From Bradyrhizobium sp. 190 (GTDB taxonomy: Bacteria > Pseudomonadota > Alphaproteobacteria > Rhizobiales > Xanthobacteraceae), in contig NZ_JADPJL010000041.1 in the NCBI RefSeq assembly GCF_023073415.1, forward strand, positions 1 to 64,000: DNA of 64,000 nucleotides, read 5' to 3'. Positions 8,916-16,805 of the stretch are shown here, one piece after another. Numbering within the stretch: the first letter of the stretch is position 1; each line of letters begins with the position of its first letter. The position numbers were made by a program, and so were the translations under genes. The notes below the pieces were generated by a model that ran no database searches, was not told where the DNA came from, and worked only from the letters and a program-made list of their open reading frames with translations.

Positions 8916-9357
8916 GGCCGTGCACCTCCCGCTTCGACGCGCGCGGCTTCGGCTCTTCCGTCACCGCGAGGGCTGGAGCATTGCCCACCTCGCCAACGAC
9001 AACATCGTCCGGCGAAGTGCCCGCGATCTTCTCGACCGAGCCTGCGATGCTGCGCAATGGTGTGCTGAAGTCCGGAAGGTCGATCATCGCAAGCAACAGA
9101 GCTCCGATCCAGAACAGATGAATATGGGTGAACAGCGCCAGGAGCCCCAGGACAGCCACGATCTCGAACTGCAACTTCTGCGACTTGTGAGCCATTCGCT
9201 CGGGCAGCGAGTGCAGTTTCAGATAGAGGTTGCCAACCGCCAACACGGCGACAATCAGGAAGACACCCATCACGACCATCCAGACGTCCGTGTCGCCGGG
9301 CGCCGTGATGAAACCGGGCAAGTGGTGCGGCGCCAGTGGATGAAGTTGATCGCTCAA
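8908..9357 (-). CDS. two-helix membrane protein, first gene of the TAXI-HlyD operon
   Basis: About 149 residues with membrane helices near residues 26-46 (VWMVVMGVFLIVAVLAVGNLY) and 65-90 (LQFEIVAVLGLLALF and IHLFWIGALLLAMIDLP), then a Pro/Glu-rich hydrophilic tail. I recall conserved homologues in Bradyrhizobium and Rhodopseudomonas but no function. No ATG is available: the TTG at 9357 follows GGAGGG closely and would give a protein beginning SDQLHPLAPHHLPG; an in-frame TTG at 9381 is the alternative. An FNR/FixK box lies about 97 bp upstream, so the operon of this gene, HlyD and TAXI is probably induced by low oxygen. Confidence 0.7.
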   Translation of the reverse strand: MSDQLHPLAPHHLPGFITAPGDTDVWMVVMGVFLIVAVLAVGNLYLKLHSLPERMAHKSQKLQFEIVAVLGLLALFTHIHLFWIGALLLAMIDLPDFSTPLRSIAGSVEKIAGTSPDDVVVGEVGNAPALAVTEEPKPRASKREVHGHA

Positions 9358-9447
9358 ATTTCCCTCCACTTCTAAAGCCAAATGGGTTCCAGAACCCGGC
9401 GCCCCCTTTTAGTCCCACCAGTACTGATCGGCAGCCGCGCCTGACCT

Positions 9448-9461
9448 TTGATATGAATCAA
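9448..9461. promoter_or_regulatory. FNR/FixK box TTGAT-ATGA-ATCAA
   Basis: A perfect 5+4+5 palindrome about 90-104 bp upstream of the first gene of the membrane protein-HlyD-TAXI operon (- strand). Confidence 0.8.
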
Positions 9462-9503
9462 CCCGCCCCGGTGCCCGGCCCTGCTCGTCGACGGCAACAA
9501 TGA

Positions 9504-9917
9504 TCAGATCGGGCAACGGTGATAGCTGATCGCCATGTCCGCGATGCCCGGAAAGATCCGCGATATCCTGTTCGGCTCGAGCATCTTGAGGCTGAACTGG
9601 ACGTTGGAAAGCATGATATCGGCCGCACAGCCCGCGATGATGTTCACGGTGTCGCCATCCTCCTTCTTCGTCTTTATCTTGCAGCGGGCAAATTTTCCCC
9701 TGAGACGATCGGCTTCCACGATGAAGCCGCCTCCGTGCTGATCCGACAGTGCGGTAAACTCAATCTGCTTCGCCCGTCCCCTCCTGACGAACACGTTGGG
9801 GCATTCATCCGTGCTGGTGGCCCATGCCCCGGAGAGATCGAGGGCGCCTGCCTGCTTCGGATCGTGCAGACCCGCAACCATTGCAGCGGCGATTGCGAAC
9901 CGAAGTAACCGCTTCAT
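9504..9917 (-). CDS. small secreted protein, function unknown
   Basis: A 137-residue protein starting at the ATG at 9917 (KRLLRFAIAAAMVAG signal peptide, probable cleavage around QAGA). The mature part begins LDLSGAWATSTDEC and has four cysteines (in DEC, FARC, AGC and HRC), so two disulfides in the periplasm are plausible. The sequence KIKTKKEDGDTVNIIAGCAADIM resembles conserved alphaproteobacterial proteins of unknown function. It is transcribed divergently from the 151-residue gene at 10060 with one FNR/FixK box between them. Confidence 0.75.
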   Translation of the reverse strand: MKRLLRFAIAAAMVAGLHDPKQAGALDLSGAWATSTDECPNVFVRRGRAKQIEFTALSDQHGGGFIVEADRLRGKFARCKIKTKKEDGDTVNIIAGCAADIMLSNVQFSLKMLEPNRISRIFPGIADMAISYHRCPI

Positions 9918-9978
9918 GCCATCTTCTCGCTCGGCAAGGCGCTGCCGCAAACTGAAAATCGCGCGGCGTCGCAAACGC

Positions 9979-9992
9979 TTGATTTGGATCAA
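9979..9992. promoter_or_regulatory. FNR/FixK box TTGAT-TTGG-ATCAA in a divergent promoter
   Basis: A perfect box, 62-75 bp from the start at 9917 on the minus strand and 68-81 bp from the start at 10060 on the plus strand. The near-symmetric placement lets one bound dimer serve both genes. Confidence 0.85.
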
Positions 9993-10059
9993 AGGAGCGG
10001 TCGCGGCGCTGAGGCTAGCTATCGGTTCAGGCGCGACGGTCATTGAGGAAGGATCAGCC

Positions 10060-10515
10060 ATGCCCGAGAAAATCGACGATCTGCTGCCCACGGCGAGGGA
10101 TATCCAGAAACAAGCCGCCCTCCAGGAGGCCGAAAGGGCCGAACAATACGCCCGCCGAACGGCCGCGGCCGAATCTGAAAAGCACAAGCTGATCGAAAGA
10201 CTAAGCAAACCATCGGGCCTGACCGAGGACGAAAAGGTCAAGCTTGCCTCGACCGTCATCCAGCGCGCGGTACGAAATGGGCTGAGCGAGGTTCAGGTCT
10301 ATCGGTTCCCCCACACGCTGTGCACCGACAACGGCCGCGCCATCAATCAGCAGGAGCCGGGCTGGGAAAAGACCCTTACGGGAATAGCGCAGGAAATCTT
10401 TCAGCTCTGGTCCGACTACCTGAAACCGCGCGGCTACCGCATCCGCTATCAGATCGTCGATTTTCCCGGAGGTGTTCCGGGTGACATCAGCATTACGATC
10501 GCCTGGGGCGAATGA
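10060..10515 (+). CDS. conserved hypothetical protein in FixK-type regulon
   Basis: A 151-residue soluble protein. The first half is highly charged and helical (ARDIQKQAALQEAERAEQYARR), the second more globular (SEVQVYRFPHTLCTDNGRAINQ, then LKPRGYRIRYQIVDFPGGVPGDISITIAWG). There is no signal peptide or membrane helix. The ATG at 10060 is preceded by GAGGAAGGATC. I recognise this type of protein from Bradyrhizobium low-oxygen gene sets but know no activity for it. It is divergent from a small secreted protein and shares its FNR/FixK box. Confidence 0.75.
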   Translation: MPEKIDDLLPTARDIQKQAALQEAERAEQYARRTAAAESEKHKLIERLSKPSGLTEDEKVKLASTVIQRAVRNGLSEVQVYRFPHTLCTDNGRAINQQEPGWEKTLTGIAQEIFQLWSDYLKPRGYRIRYQIVDFPGGVPGDISITIAWGE

Positions 10516-10545
10516 TTGCCGGTACGACACTCCGGCGAGCTTGAA

Positions 10546-10562
10546 GGCGCCCGACGGGCGCC
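10546..10562. terminator. possible bidirectional hairpin
   Basis: GGCGCC-CGACG-GGCGCC hairpin (6-bp stem, 5-base loop) between two converging genes. There is no T-run on either strand, so this is weak. Confidence 0.3.
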
Positions 10563-10587
10563 TCGACTCAAACTCATTTCCGCAAAC

Positions 10588-11031
10588 TCATCGCATGGCG
10601 ATCGTAACCCCGCCCATGGCGGCCGACAATTCCACGCCAACCCTTGGACCGCTGAGCTGCAGGATCACGCCTTTGGCATTCTGCAACTGCACGGCGCCCG
10701 CTCCGGCCGCAAGAGCGCCACCGGCGCCGACCACGGCGTATGACCCGGCAATGTCACCGGGGCTCCTCAGGTTCACTGCCCTGCCGACCAGCTTGGTGGT
10801 CGATGCGCCAACGGTAAAGCCGATGCTGGCTCCCGAAACCGTAAATGGATAGTTTTTGCCGCGGAATGTCAGCACACCCTCGCCACCTCCGACGCCGACG
10901 ATGAACCCACCTTTGGTGAAGACAACCCTCACCGTCCCGACTTCCGCGGATGCCGGCGTCGCAATGGCCGCAGAGGTCAGCAATCCAAACAGGGCTACCA
11001 CGACCGATCGCCTGTGATGCAACATCATCAT
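10588..11031 (-). CDS. secreted glycine/alanine-rich protein, function unknown
   Basis: A 147-residue protein with a clear signal peptide (VVVALFGLLTSAAIATPASA). The mature part alternates hydrophobic and Gly residues (GGFIVGVGGGEGVLTFRGKNYPF, then AGSYAVVGAGGALAAGAGAVQLQNAKGVILQL), which suggests beta-strand-rich structure and outer-membrane or periplasmic location. Similar proteins are common in alphaproteobacteria; none that I know has a defined role. An FNR/FixK box is centred about 66 bp upstream, shared with the divergent hydrolase gene. Confidence 0.75.
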   Translation of the reverse strand: MMMLHHRRSVVVALFGLLTSAAIATPASAEVGTVRVVFTKGGFIVGVGGGEGVLTFRGKNYPFTVSGASIGFTVGASTTKLVGRAVNLRSPGDIAGSYAVVGAGGALAAGAGAVQLQNAKGVILQLSGPRVGVELSAAMGGVTIAMR

Positions 11032-11090
11032 TATTCACTCCTGCCGGGGTTTAAGTCCGGGCGACAGTGAAGCCGTGACCGCGAGTTCCA

Positions 11091-11104
11091 TTGATCCAGA
11101 TCAA
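11091..11104. promoter_or_regulatory. FNR/FixK box TTGAT-CCAG-ATCAA in a divergent promoter
   Basis: A perfect box, 60-73 bp upstream of the minus-strand secreted protein (start 11031) and 67-80 bp upstream of the plus-strand hydrolase (start 11171). Confidence 0.85.
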
Positions 11105-11170
11105 AGCCACTCAGTCTCATCAAGAAAGGCTTTCGTTACTCGGTAACGGCCGGGATCAGCAAAACCCGAA

Positions 11171-12067
11171 ATGCACGCCATGCTTCGATATCTGGTGCGC
11201 GTTCTTATCGCTTCCATCGCCTCCGTCATGGCGCTGGCCGTGGCGGCTTTCACTGATGAGCGCCCCGCAGATCAGACCATTCAGGAGGAGGTGTGGGCGA
11301 TCCCGGTTACGCTGCCCACGATCGCGTATGTGGTTCGGCCGGTCGGGAAGGGTCCGTTTCCACTCGTGGTCATAAACCACGGCGTTTCGATGAACCAGAA
11401 GGAACGCGGCTTCTTTCCGCTGGTGGAATTCAGGGACGCGGCGATGTGGTTCGCCCGGCGGGGCTATATGGTCGTTGCGCCCTCCGGCACCGGATATGGC
11501 GCAGCCGCGCTCGATGACGCGGAACGCGGCTTGTACTCGCTGTTCTTTTCAAAGGTCGGCAGTTGCGACAATCCGAACTTCCGCGATGCCGGACGCGCCG
11601 TCGCCCTGATCGACAAATGGATCATCGAATACATGACCGATCAAAAGCTGATCGTGCCGGACAATGTCATTGTCGTCGGCCAATCGGCCGGCGGCTGGGC
11701 CGCCATTGCGCTGTCGAGCGAGAACCTCCCGGGGGTGCGCGCCATCGTGGCATTCGCGGCGGGGCGTGGCGGACGCGTCGGCGGAAAGCCCAACAACAAT
11801 TGCGCGCCCGACAGATTGGTTTTGGCGACCGGGGAATTCGGACGAGCCGCTCGTACTCCCATGCTTTGGATCTACATCGAGAACGATACGTTCTTCGGTC
11901 CGGAATTATCCAGGCGAATGCACGAGGCCTACACCGGGGCCGGTGGGAAGGCCGAATATCACCTGCTTCCCCCGTTCGGCAATGAAGGACATTTCCTGGT
12001 CAGTTCGCCCGACGGCCTTCCGTTGTGGACCCCGCTGGTCGGGGCGTTCCTCGACAAGCACAGATGA
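11171..12067 (+). CDS. secreted alpha/beta hydrolase (dienelactone hydrolase-like)
   Basis: A 298-residue alpha/beta-hydrolase with an N-terminal signal or anchor (YLVRVLIASIASVMALAVAAF). The nucleophile elbow is GQSAGG near residue 170, the acid is probably in YIENDTFFG near residue 240, and the His in NEGHFLVS near residue 275; the oxyanion region is VVINHGVS. Layout and order match the dienelactone hydrolase-like or prolyl-oligopeptidase-like subgroup. The substrate is unknown. The IalB-family gene begins 32 bp after its stop and is probably co-transcribed from the FNR/FixK-controlled promoter. Confidence 0.8.
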   Translation: MHAMLRYLVRVLIASIASVMALAVAAFTDERPADQTIQEEVWAIPVTLPTIAYVVRPVGKGPFPLVVINHGVSMNQKERGFFPLVEFRDAAMWFARRGYMVVAPSGTGYGAAALDDAERGLYSLFFSKVGSCDNPNFRDAGRAVALIDKWIIEYMTDQKLIVPDNVIVVGQSAGGWAAIALSSENLPGVRAIVAFAAGRGGRVGGKPNNNCAPDRLVLATGEFGRAARTPMLWIYIENDTFFGPELSRRMHEAYTGAGGKAEYHLLPPFGNEGHFLVSSPDGLPLWTPLVGAFLDKHR

Positions 12068-12099
12068 CGCTGACGCGGATAGAGCGACGGAGGCGAGAA

Positions 12100-12729
12100 A
12101 TGACAAGTCAGCGGTTACGCCGATACGACAGTCAATCTCACCTGGTGACAGCACTATCGGTGCTGATGCTGTTGAATTTCGGTATTGGAACTGCGTCTGC
12201 GCAACAGCCTGCGAAGCCGGACGGCGGCCCGGCAAGCGAGAAACTAGCCGGCCAAGAGTTCGCTTTGCGTGGCCAGCGCGCGGCGCGCGACATCAAATAT
12301 TCGGACTGGCGCAAGTTCTGCTTCAAGGTTCCTGGCACAAACATGGTGTGCCGGACATCGATCAGCGGGACGTTTGAGACGGGCCAGTCCGCCGTCCGCG
12401 TCGACTTGATCGAGCGCGAGGGCGACAAGGCCGCGCGGCTGCAAATGTTCCTTCCCATCGGGCTCTACCTGCAGGCCGGCGTAAAGATCACGATCGATCA
12501 GGGCGCCGCCTACCGGTTTCCGTATGTCTGGTGCCTCACCAACACCTGCATCGCCGCCGATCTGGCTGATCCCAAATTGATCATGGAGATGGAGACAGGC
12601 CAGAAGCTTCAGCTCGAGGTTGTGGATTCCAGCGTCCTGGCAGTGACCACGGCCTTGCCGGTCAACCAGTTCGCTGCGGTTCGGCAGGGAACTCCGACGC
12701 AGACGTTCGAGCAAAATATCGATGAATGA
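12100..12729 (+). CDS. invasion-associated locus B (IalB) family protein
   Basis: A 209-residue exported protein. A signal peptide ends at TASAQ. The mature part has the IalB pattern: a W-x-K-x-C motif (SDWRKFCFKV), MVCRTSISG, LPIGLYLQAGVKITIDQG, and a second cysteine pair in WCLTNTCIAADL. The family is named after a Bartonella invasion protein but is widespread in free-living rhizobia, where the function is unknown. The ATG at 12100 has GGAGGCGAG upstream. It follows the hydrolase closely, which suggests an operon. Confidence 0.85.
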   Translation: MTSQRLRRYDSQSHLVTALSVLMLLNFGIGTASAQQPAKPDGGPASEKLAGQEFALRGQRAARDIKYSDWRKFCFKVPGTNMVCRTSISGTFETGQSAVRVDLIEREGDKAARLQMFLPIGLYLQAGVKITIDQGAAYRFPYVWCLTNTCIAADLADPKLIMEMETGQKLQLEVVDSSVLAVTTALPVNQFAAVRQGTPTQTFEQNIDE

Positions 12730-12755
12730 TGCGTAGCATTCGCGGCGGCGACAAC

Positions 12756-13148
12756 TTACGCCGCCCCGGCCGTTACCTTTTCGATCGGCTCAATCAGGGA
12801 CTTCGCCCGGAACGGCTTTGTAAGATAGGCAATGCACCCGGATTCGATTGCTGCCATGCGGACAGCAGGGCTGTCGTTGGCTGTGATGTAAATAACCGGC
12901 AGTGAAATGCCTGCCGCCCTGAGACGATGCCTCAGTTCAATTCCAGATTCGTTGTTCAGGTTGATATCGAGAACCACGCAACATGCCGACTCGAAATCGT
13001 CATGGTTCTGGAACTCCTCGGCAGACGAAAACACGACGCAATCGTAACCGTGTTCGCGTAGCAGCCGCTTTAGCCCCCTGAGCGTCCCGAGGTCATCATC
13101 GACGACAAAGACGACATTTCGATTCCGCAAGGTGGTTATCCCGTCCAT
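12756..13148 (-). CDS. single-domain response regulator (CheY/FixJ-receiver type)
   Basis: A 130-residue stand-alone receiver domain. The acidic pair is in FVVDDD, the phosphoacceptor Asp is in CCVVLDINLNNESG near residue 60, a conserved Thr is in YITAND and the Lys in LTKPF. There is no output domain, so it acts by protein contact or as a phosphate sink. The receiver is closest in style to FixJ. The ATTGTCC-N4-GGACAAT palindrome at 13269 lies about 121-138 bp upstream of its start, linking it to the neighbouring two-component genes. Confidence 0.85.
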   Translation of the reverse strand: MDGITTLRNRNVVFVVDDDLGTLRGLKRLLREHGYDCVVFSSAEEFQNHDDFESACCVVLDINLNNESGIELRHRLRAAGISLPVIYITANDSPAVRMAAIESGCIAYLTKPFRAKSLIEPIEKVTAGAA

Positions 13149-13268
13149 CGCGCTTGAACGTCTTCCAGGAGACGATCTGCAACCTGTCAGCTTCCGCCGA
13201 AACTGATCAAGTCGTGGTTCGCCCGACTCACCACGCTATTTTAGTAAGCTCTGAGTCCCCCATCTTCT

Positions 13269-13286
13269 ATTGTCCCATGGGACAAT
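13269..13286. promoter_or_regulatory. ATTGTCC-CATG-GGACAAT palindrome (candidate response-regulator site)
   Basis: An 18-bp perfect inverted repeat in the gap between the NarL-type regulator gene and the single-domain response regulator. The same 7+4+7 element recurs at 15946, 30541 and, in degenerate tandem form, at 33055-33087, always next to genes of this signalling set. No T-run follows, so it is unlikely to be a terminator. Binding by the regulator encoded at 13314-13952 is inferred. Confidence 0.6.
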
Positions 13287-13313
13287 GCGAACTCAAATCC
13301 AGCTGACGATTCC

Positions 13314-13952
13314 TCAATTCGCCTGTCCGGTACCCGACGATTCTCTTAAAATTCCGGCCCGCTCTGCAAGGGAGACCAATTCGGCAAACGTCTGCACTTG
13401 CAGCTTCTCCATCACTCTGTGGCGATGCGCCTTGATCGTGCGTTCGGTCGCGCCCAACACGTTGGCCACCTGTTTGTTGGTCTTGCCGCGAATGACGAGT
13501 TCAAAGACTTCGCGCTCGCGCGGCGTCAACTTCGCAATATGGGCGCGCAGGGCGTCGAGCTGGCTTCTCTGGCCACGCATTACCTCGTGGTGAGCCATGG
13601 CTCGTTCAATTGCACCAAGAAGTTCTTCCGACGATACCGGCTTGGTGAGAACATCTTCCGCGCCTGCCTTGATGGCCCGCACCGTGGTCTGGACATCCGC
13701 ATAGCCCGTGAGAAACACGATCGGCAAGGTCGAGCCGATTTCACTCAAACGCCCCTGCAGCTCCGGACCGCTCAATCCCGGAATCCGCACGTCGAGCAAA
13801 ATGCAGCCCAGTTTGTTTTCGCTCGGCGGGCAATCGAGCAAATGCTGGGCCGACGGATAAGTCGCGACCTCGTAACCGGCCTTCTTCAAACGACGTTCGA
13901 TAGCCGTGCGGAAGGAAGCGTCGTCGTCAACAATATACACAAGCCCCGGCAA
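13314..13952 (-). CDS. FixJ/NarL-type response regulator (receiver + LuxR HTH)
   Basis: A 212-residue response regulator. The receiver (residues 1-120) has VYIVDDD, phosphoacceptor Asp in CILLDVRIPG near residue 54, FLTGYAD and LTKPV. The output domain (about 140-205) is a LuxR/NarL helix-turn-helix with LTPREREVFELVIRGKTNK and TERTIKAHRHRVMEKL, the same class as FixJ. It starts nine bases after the stop of the sensor kinase gene, so the pair is a cognate two-component system. The paired inverted repeats ATTGTCC-N4-GGACAAT near the kinase, fixK-like and receiver genes are its best candidate targets. Confidence 0.9.
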   Translation of the reverse strand: MPGLVYIVDDDASFRTAIERRLKKAGYEVATYPSAQHLLDCPPSENKLGCILLDVRIPGLSGPELQGRLSEIGSTLPIVFLTGYADVQTTVRAIKAGAEDVLTKPVSSEELLGAIERAMAHHEVMRGQRSQLDALRAHIAKLTPREREVFELVIRGKTNKQVANVLGATERTIKAHRHRVMEKLQVQTFAELVSLAERAGILRESSGTGQAN

Positions 13953-13961
13953 CAGATCCCC

Positions 13962-15803
13962 CTACGATAAAGCTAGCGGCAGAGACAAATGAAACGCCGC
14001 GACACCTTCCCTTTGATTTTCCGCCCAGATACGTCCCTTATGCGCCTGTACGATGGTGCGCGAGATCGACAGGCCAATTCCCATTCCCTGCTTCTTGGTG
14101 GTGAAGAAGGGATCAAAGACTTCGTTCAACTTTTCGGCGGGAATTCCGGGACCGGAATCCAAAATCGAAATAACTGCGGACGACCCACCATTCATCTCGG
14201 TTCGCCCAATCACCGCCCGTCCATTCGGTATTGCGGCCATCGCATCCATGCTGTTCACGACCAGGTTCATGATAACCTGCTGAAGCTGAACCTGATCACC
14301 CCTCACCTGAATCGGTTCTCCAGACGGCTCGAAGTACAGTGCGACGTTTCGAGCCGACGCCTGGACCGAGAGGAAATCGAATACCTTGCGCACGGTATCG
14401 TTGAGGTCGATAGCCTTGTCCTCAAAAGGCACCCTTCGCAGGAAGCTGCGCATTCGATGGATGACCTCGCTGGCGCGAATGTCATCTCGCTTTATGTCAG
14501 CAAGAATTTCCTTGACCTCGCTCAAGTCCGGCGACGGAGAATTCAATATCAGTTCTGCCGTCTCGGTATTGGTCAAAATAGTACCGAGTGGCTGATTTAG
14601 TTCATGGGCGATCGAGGACGACAGCTCGCCAGCTGTCGCCTGACGGTTCGCATGCGCCAACTCGGTCAGGCGATTCCGGGATTCGCGTTCGGCATTGGCT
14701 CGCCTGTGCCGTTCGTGCAGCAAAATCGAAATCAACAAGGCCTGTATCAACAGCACGGCCGCAACAGAAAGGGTCTGCCAGCGGTATTTCTCCCATATGC
14801 CTGGCTCGCGAAAACGAACTTCACTTCCAAAAGGCAGGTCGGACTCGCTAACCCGCCATCGCTGCATCTGCAGCCAATTGAAGATCGGTTTCACCGCATC
14901 GGACATGGTTACGGGAATACTAGACGCCGGTTCTCCGTGCAAAATCCGCAGGGCCAGCTTTGCGGCGTCAGCGCCGATCAGACCGGGAACGATCACAGGG
15001 CCGCCGATGCTGCCCAGCGCAACAAGCGGTTCCGCCGCAACAATAATTGGTCGGTTCGCCTTCTCCGCAACCAGTTCAAACCCTTTGGCAGGCGAAAAGT
15101 AGGTACCCTCTCCATCGGAATAAATTGCGGAATAGATGATGGCGCTGCGCGCGGGAAGCGCTTCAACCCTCTTCCGCACCTCCACCATCGTCGCGCCCAC
15201 GAGATCAATGACATTCAGTCCTGCGGTAGCCTGAGGTATCTCAAGGCCCCAACTCCCGAACACGTTCTGGCGGTCCCAATGATCGCCAACGAAGACGACG
15301 GTTTCCAGATCAGGCACCACCGCTCGCGCGACCCCGATCGAATCGGCGAGCACCGTCTTGAGAATGCTGCCCGTCACATCGTTCGGCAATTTCAGCCGGG
15401 CGTAGTCGGCCGCATCGACCATTCCAAAAACGACAGGAATTCCCGGCCATAGCTCATTCCTCCAGCGCTGGACGAGCTCGAGCGTCCCGGAGCCCATCGC
15501 GACGATAACGCCGATATTCTTGTCTCGATATTTCTCGCCGAAATGACGGCGCAGACTTTCATCATAGGCTTCGCCATCAAAACGGCTGAGATCGAGACTT
15601 TCGGAGAAAAGCGTGGTGTGAGCGCTGGCATCGGCGCTGATCCCGGCGCGGAGCCCAGAGAATATCTGAAGGAAAAACGGTCCCGTGGATTGGGATTGGT
15701 CCAGAACTAGTATTGATCGCGACCGCCCCTCTAGCGCCGTCACCGGGGGAGAGGCCAGGACCAAAGTTACGCAAATCAACAACGCACTGATCCGCGATAT
15801 CAT
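13962..15803 (-). CDS. sensor histidine kinase with ABC-substrate-binding-like periplasmic domain
   Basis: A 613-residue membrane kinase. A signal peptide (ISRISALLICVTLVLASPPVTA) leads into about 300 periplasmic residues resembling the ABC_sub_bind family (ILVLDQSQSTGPF, VIVAMGSGTLELV, PVVFGMVDA, GPVIVPGLIGADAAKLALRIL). A membrane helix (LSVAAVLLIQALLISILLHE) precedes HisKA (SIAHELNQPLGTILTN) and HATPase_c with N box NLVVNSMDAM, G1 DSGPGIP, F box DPFFTTK and G2 GMGIGL. There is no PAS or haem domain, unlike FixL. ATG 15803 is chosen because the signal peptide begins there; ATG 15845 is possible. It heads an operon with the NarL-type regulator. Confidence 0.88.
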   Translation of the reverse strand: MISRISALLICVTLVLASPPVTALEGRSRSILVLDQSQSTGPFFLQIFSGLRAGISADASAHTTLFSESLDLSRFDGEAYDESLRRHFGEKYRDKNIGVIVAMGSGTLELVQRWRNELWPGIPVVFGMVDAADYARLKLPNDVTGSILKTVLADSIGVARAVVPDLETVVFVGDHWDRQNVFGSWGLEIPQATAGLNVIDLVGATMVEVRKRVEALPARSAIIYSAIYSDGEGTYFSPAKGFELVAEKANRPIIVAAEPLVALGSIGGPVIVPGLIGADAAKLALRILHGEPASSIPVTMSDAVKPIFNWLQMQRWRVSESDLPFGSEVRFREPGIWEKYRWQTLSVAAVLLIQALLISILLHERHRRANAERESRNRLTELAHANRQATAGELSSSIAHELNQPLGTILTNTETAELILNSPSPDLSEVKEILADIKRDDIRASEVIHRMRSFLRRVPFEDKAIDLNDTVRKVFDFLSVQASARNVALYFEPSGEPIQVRGDQVQLQQVIMNLVVNSMDAMAAIPNGRAVIGRTEMNGGSSAVISILDSGPGIPAEKLNEVFDPFFTTKKQGMGIGLSISRTIVQAHKGRIWAENQREGVAAFHLSLPLALS

Positions 15804-15945
15804 CGCTTCAGAACCGCCGTTAGCCTCGATGAAGCTAATCCCCATCTTCGCCGAAAAGATAAATAAAAGCTGGATGGTCGCCGAGGCGTCGGCTACATCC
15901 TCGAAAAATTATACTGGTGACCTATCAGACCTTGCCCATCCGGTC

Positions 15946-15963
15946 ATTGTCCCAGAGGACAAT
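15946..15963. promoter_or_regulatory. ATTGTCC-CAGA-GGACAAT palindrome between kinase and fixK-like gene
   Basis: The arms extend to TCATTGTCC / GGACAATGA (9 bp each). It lies about midway between the divergent kinase gene (143-160 bp) and the Crp/Fnr gene (136-153 bp). Its position fits a site from which the response regulator controls both its own operon and the fixK-like activator. Confidence 0.65.
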
Positions 15964-16098
15964 GACCCTCGATACAATAGCCTACCCTGCACGGTCTGGT
16001 TTAACACGTTCCCGGGAGCCACCAGCCATGTATTTTTAAGGCCATTGGCAGCGCGAGTCCCGGGAATGCAGACAAATTGTCTCAAACAGGGGGAGACT

Positions 16099-16770
16099 AT
16101 GTTTGTCAACATCAACGCCCATCCCGGCAGCAGACCGAAGGCTCTCGGACAGCTCGGCGAGCTTTCGCGCGCAAAGGTAATCCTGAGCGAATTCAAGTAC
16201 AACAAGGGCACCGAGATATTCGGAGAAGCGGAGCCTGCAGACTACATCTACCAGGTCGCGAACGGTGCGGTTCGCACCCACAAGCTCCTCTCCGACGGCC
16301 GCCGCCAGATCGGCGCGTTCCACCTGGCCGGCGACATTTTTGGGCTGGAGAACGGAGCAACCCACCGGTTTACCGCTGAAGCGATCGTCGATACGACAGT
16401 AAGGCTGATGAAACGGTGCAGCCTGGAGCACGTTGCGGAAACCGACGCGATGGTGGCGCTCGATCTGCTGAATATGACAACGACAAACCTCCGGCATGCC
16501 GAGGAACACATGCTGCTGCTGGGGCGCAAGACGTCACTTGAGCGGGTGGCCGCATTCCTGCTCGAGATGGACCCCCGCCTGACGGCCGCCGGCGTGATGG
16601 CCCTTCCGATGTCTCGCCGCGATATCGCCGATTATCTCGGCCTGACGCTCGAAACGGTCTCCCGGGCGCTGTCACACCTTCACGGCATGGGCATTCTCGG
16701 CTTCCTCGGCCAGACGCAGCGGCAAATCGTGTTGCTGGACCGGATACGATTGGCGGAACTGGACCTTTAG
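16099..16770 (+). CDS. Crp/Fnr-family transcriptional activator, FixK type
   Basis: A 223-residue Crp/Fnr protein: cyclic-nucleotide-binding-like fold (about 25-130), dimer helix (about 130-160) and winged HTH (171-200) with RRDIADYLGLTLETVSRALS. The recognition helix has E185, S188 and R189, the E-x-x-S-R pattern of FNR/FixK that reads TTGAT half sites. There is no N-terminal cysteine cluster, so it does not carry an FNR-type Fe-S centre; the only Cys is residue 107, outside the HTH. GGGGGAG precedes ATG 16099. Its likely targets are the TTGAT-N4-ATCAA boxes through 6-34 kb. I cannot say whether it is FixK2 or a paralogue. Confidence 0.88.
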   Translation: MFVNINAHPGSRPKALGQLGELSRAKVILSEFKYNKGTEIFGEAEPADYIYQVANGAVRTHKLLSDGRRQIGAFHLAGDIFGLENGATHRFTAEAIVDTTVRLMKRCSLEHVAETDAMVALDLLNMTTTNLRHAEEHMLLLGRKTSLERVAAFLLEMDPRLTAAGVMALPMSRRDIADYLGLTLETVSRALSHLHGMGILGFLGQTQRQIVLLDRIRLAELDL

Positions 16771-16805
16771 GGCGAAGCTGGATCGCTAACTCGCCTCCGG
16801 CCAGC

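Noticed and set aside
13269..13286. Palindrome considered as a terminator of the response-regulator gene
   Set aside because: No T-run on either strand and the same element recurs in three other promoter regions, so a protein-binding site is likelier.
16099..16770. True FNR (oxygen-sensing Fe-S protein)
   Set aside because: The N-terminal cysteine cluster is missing; only one Cys (107) is present, so the FixK subgroup fits better.
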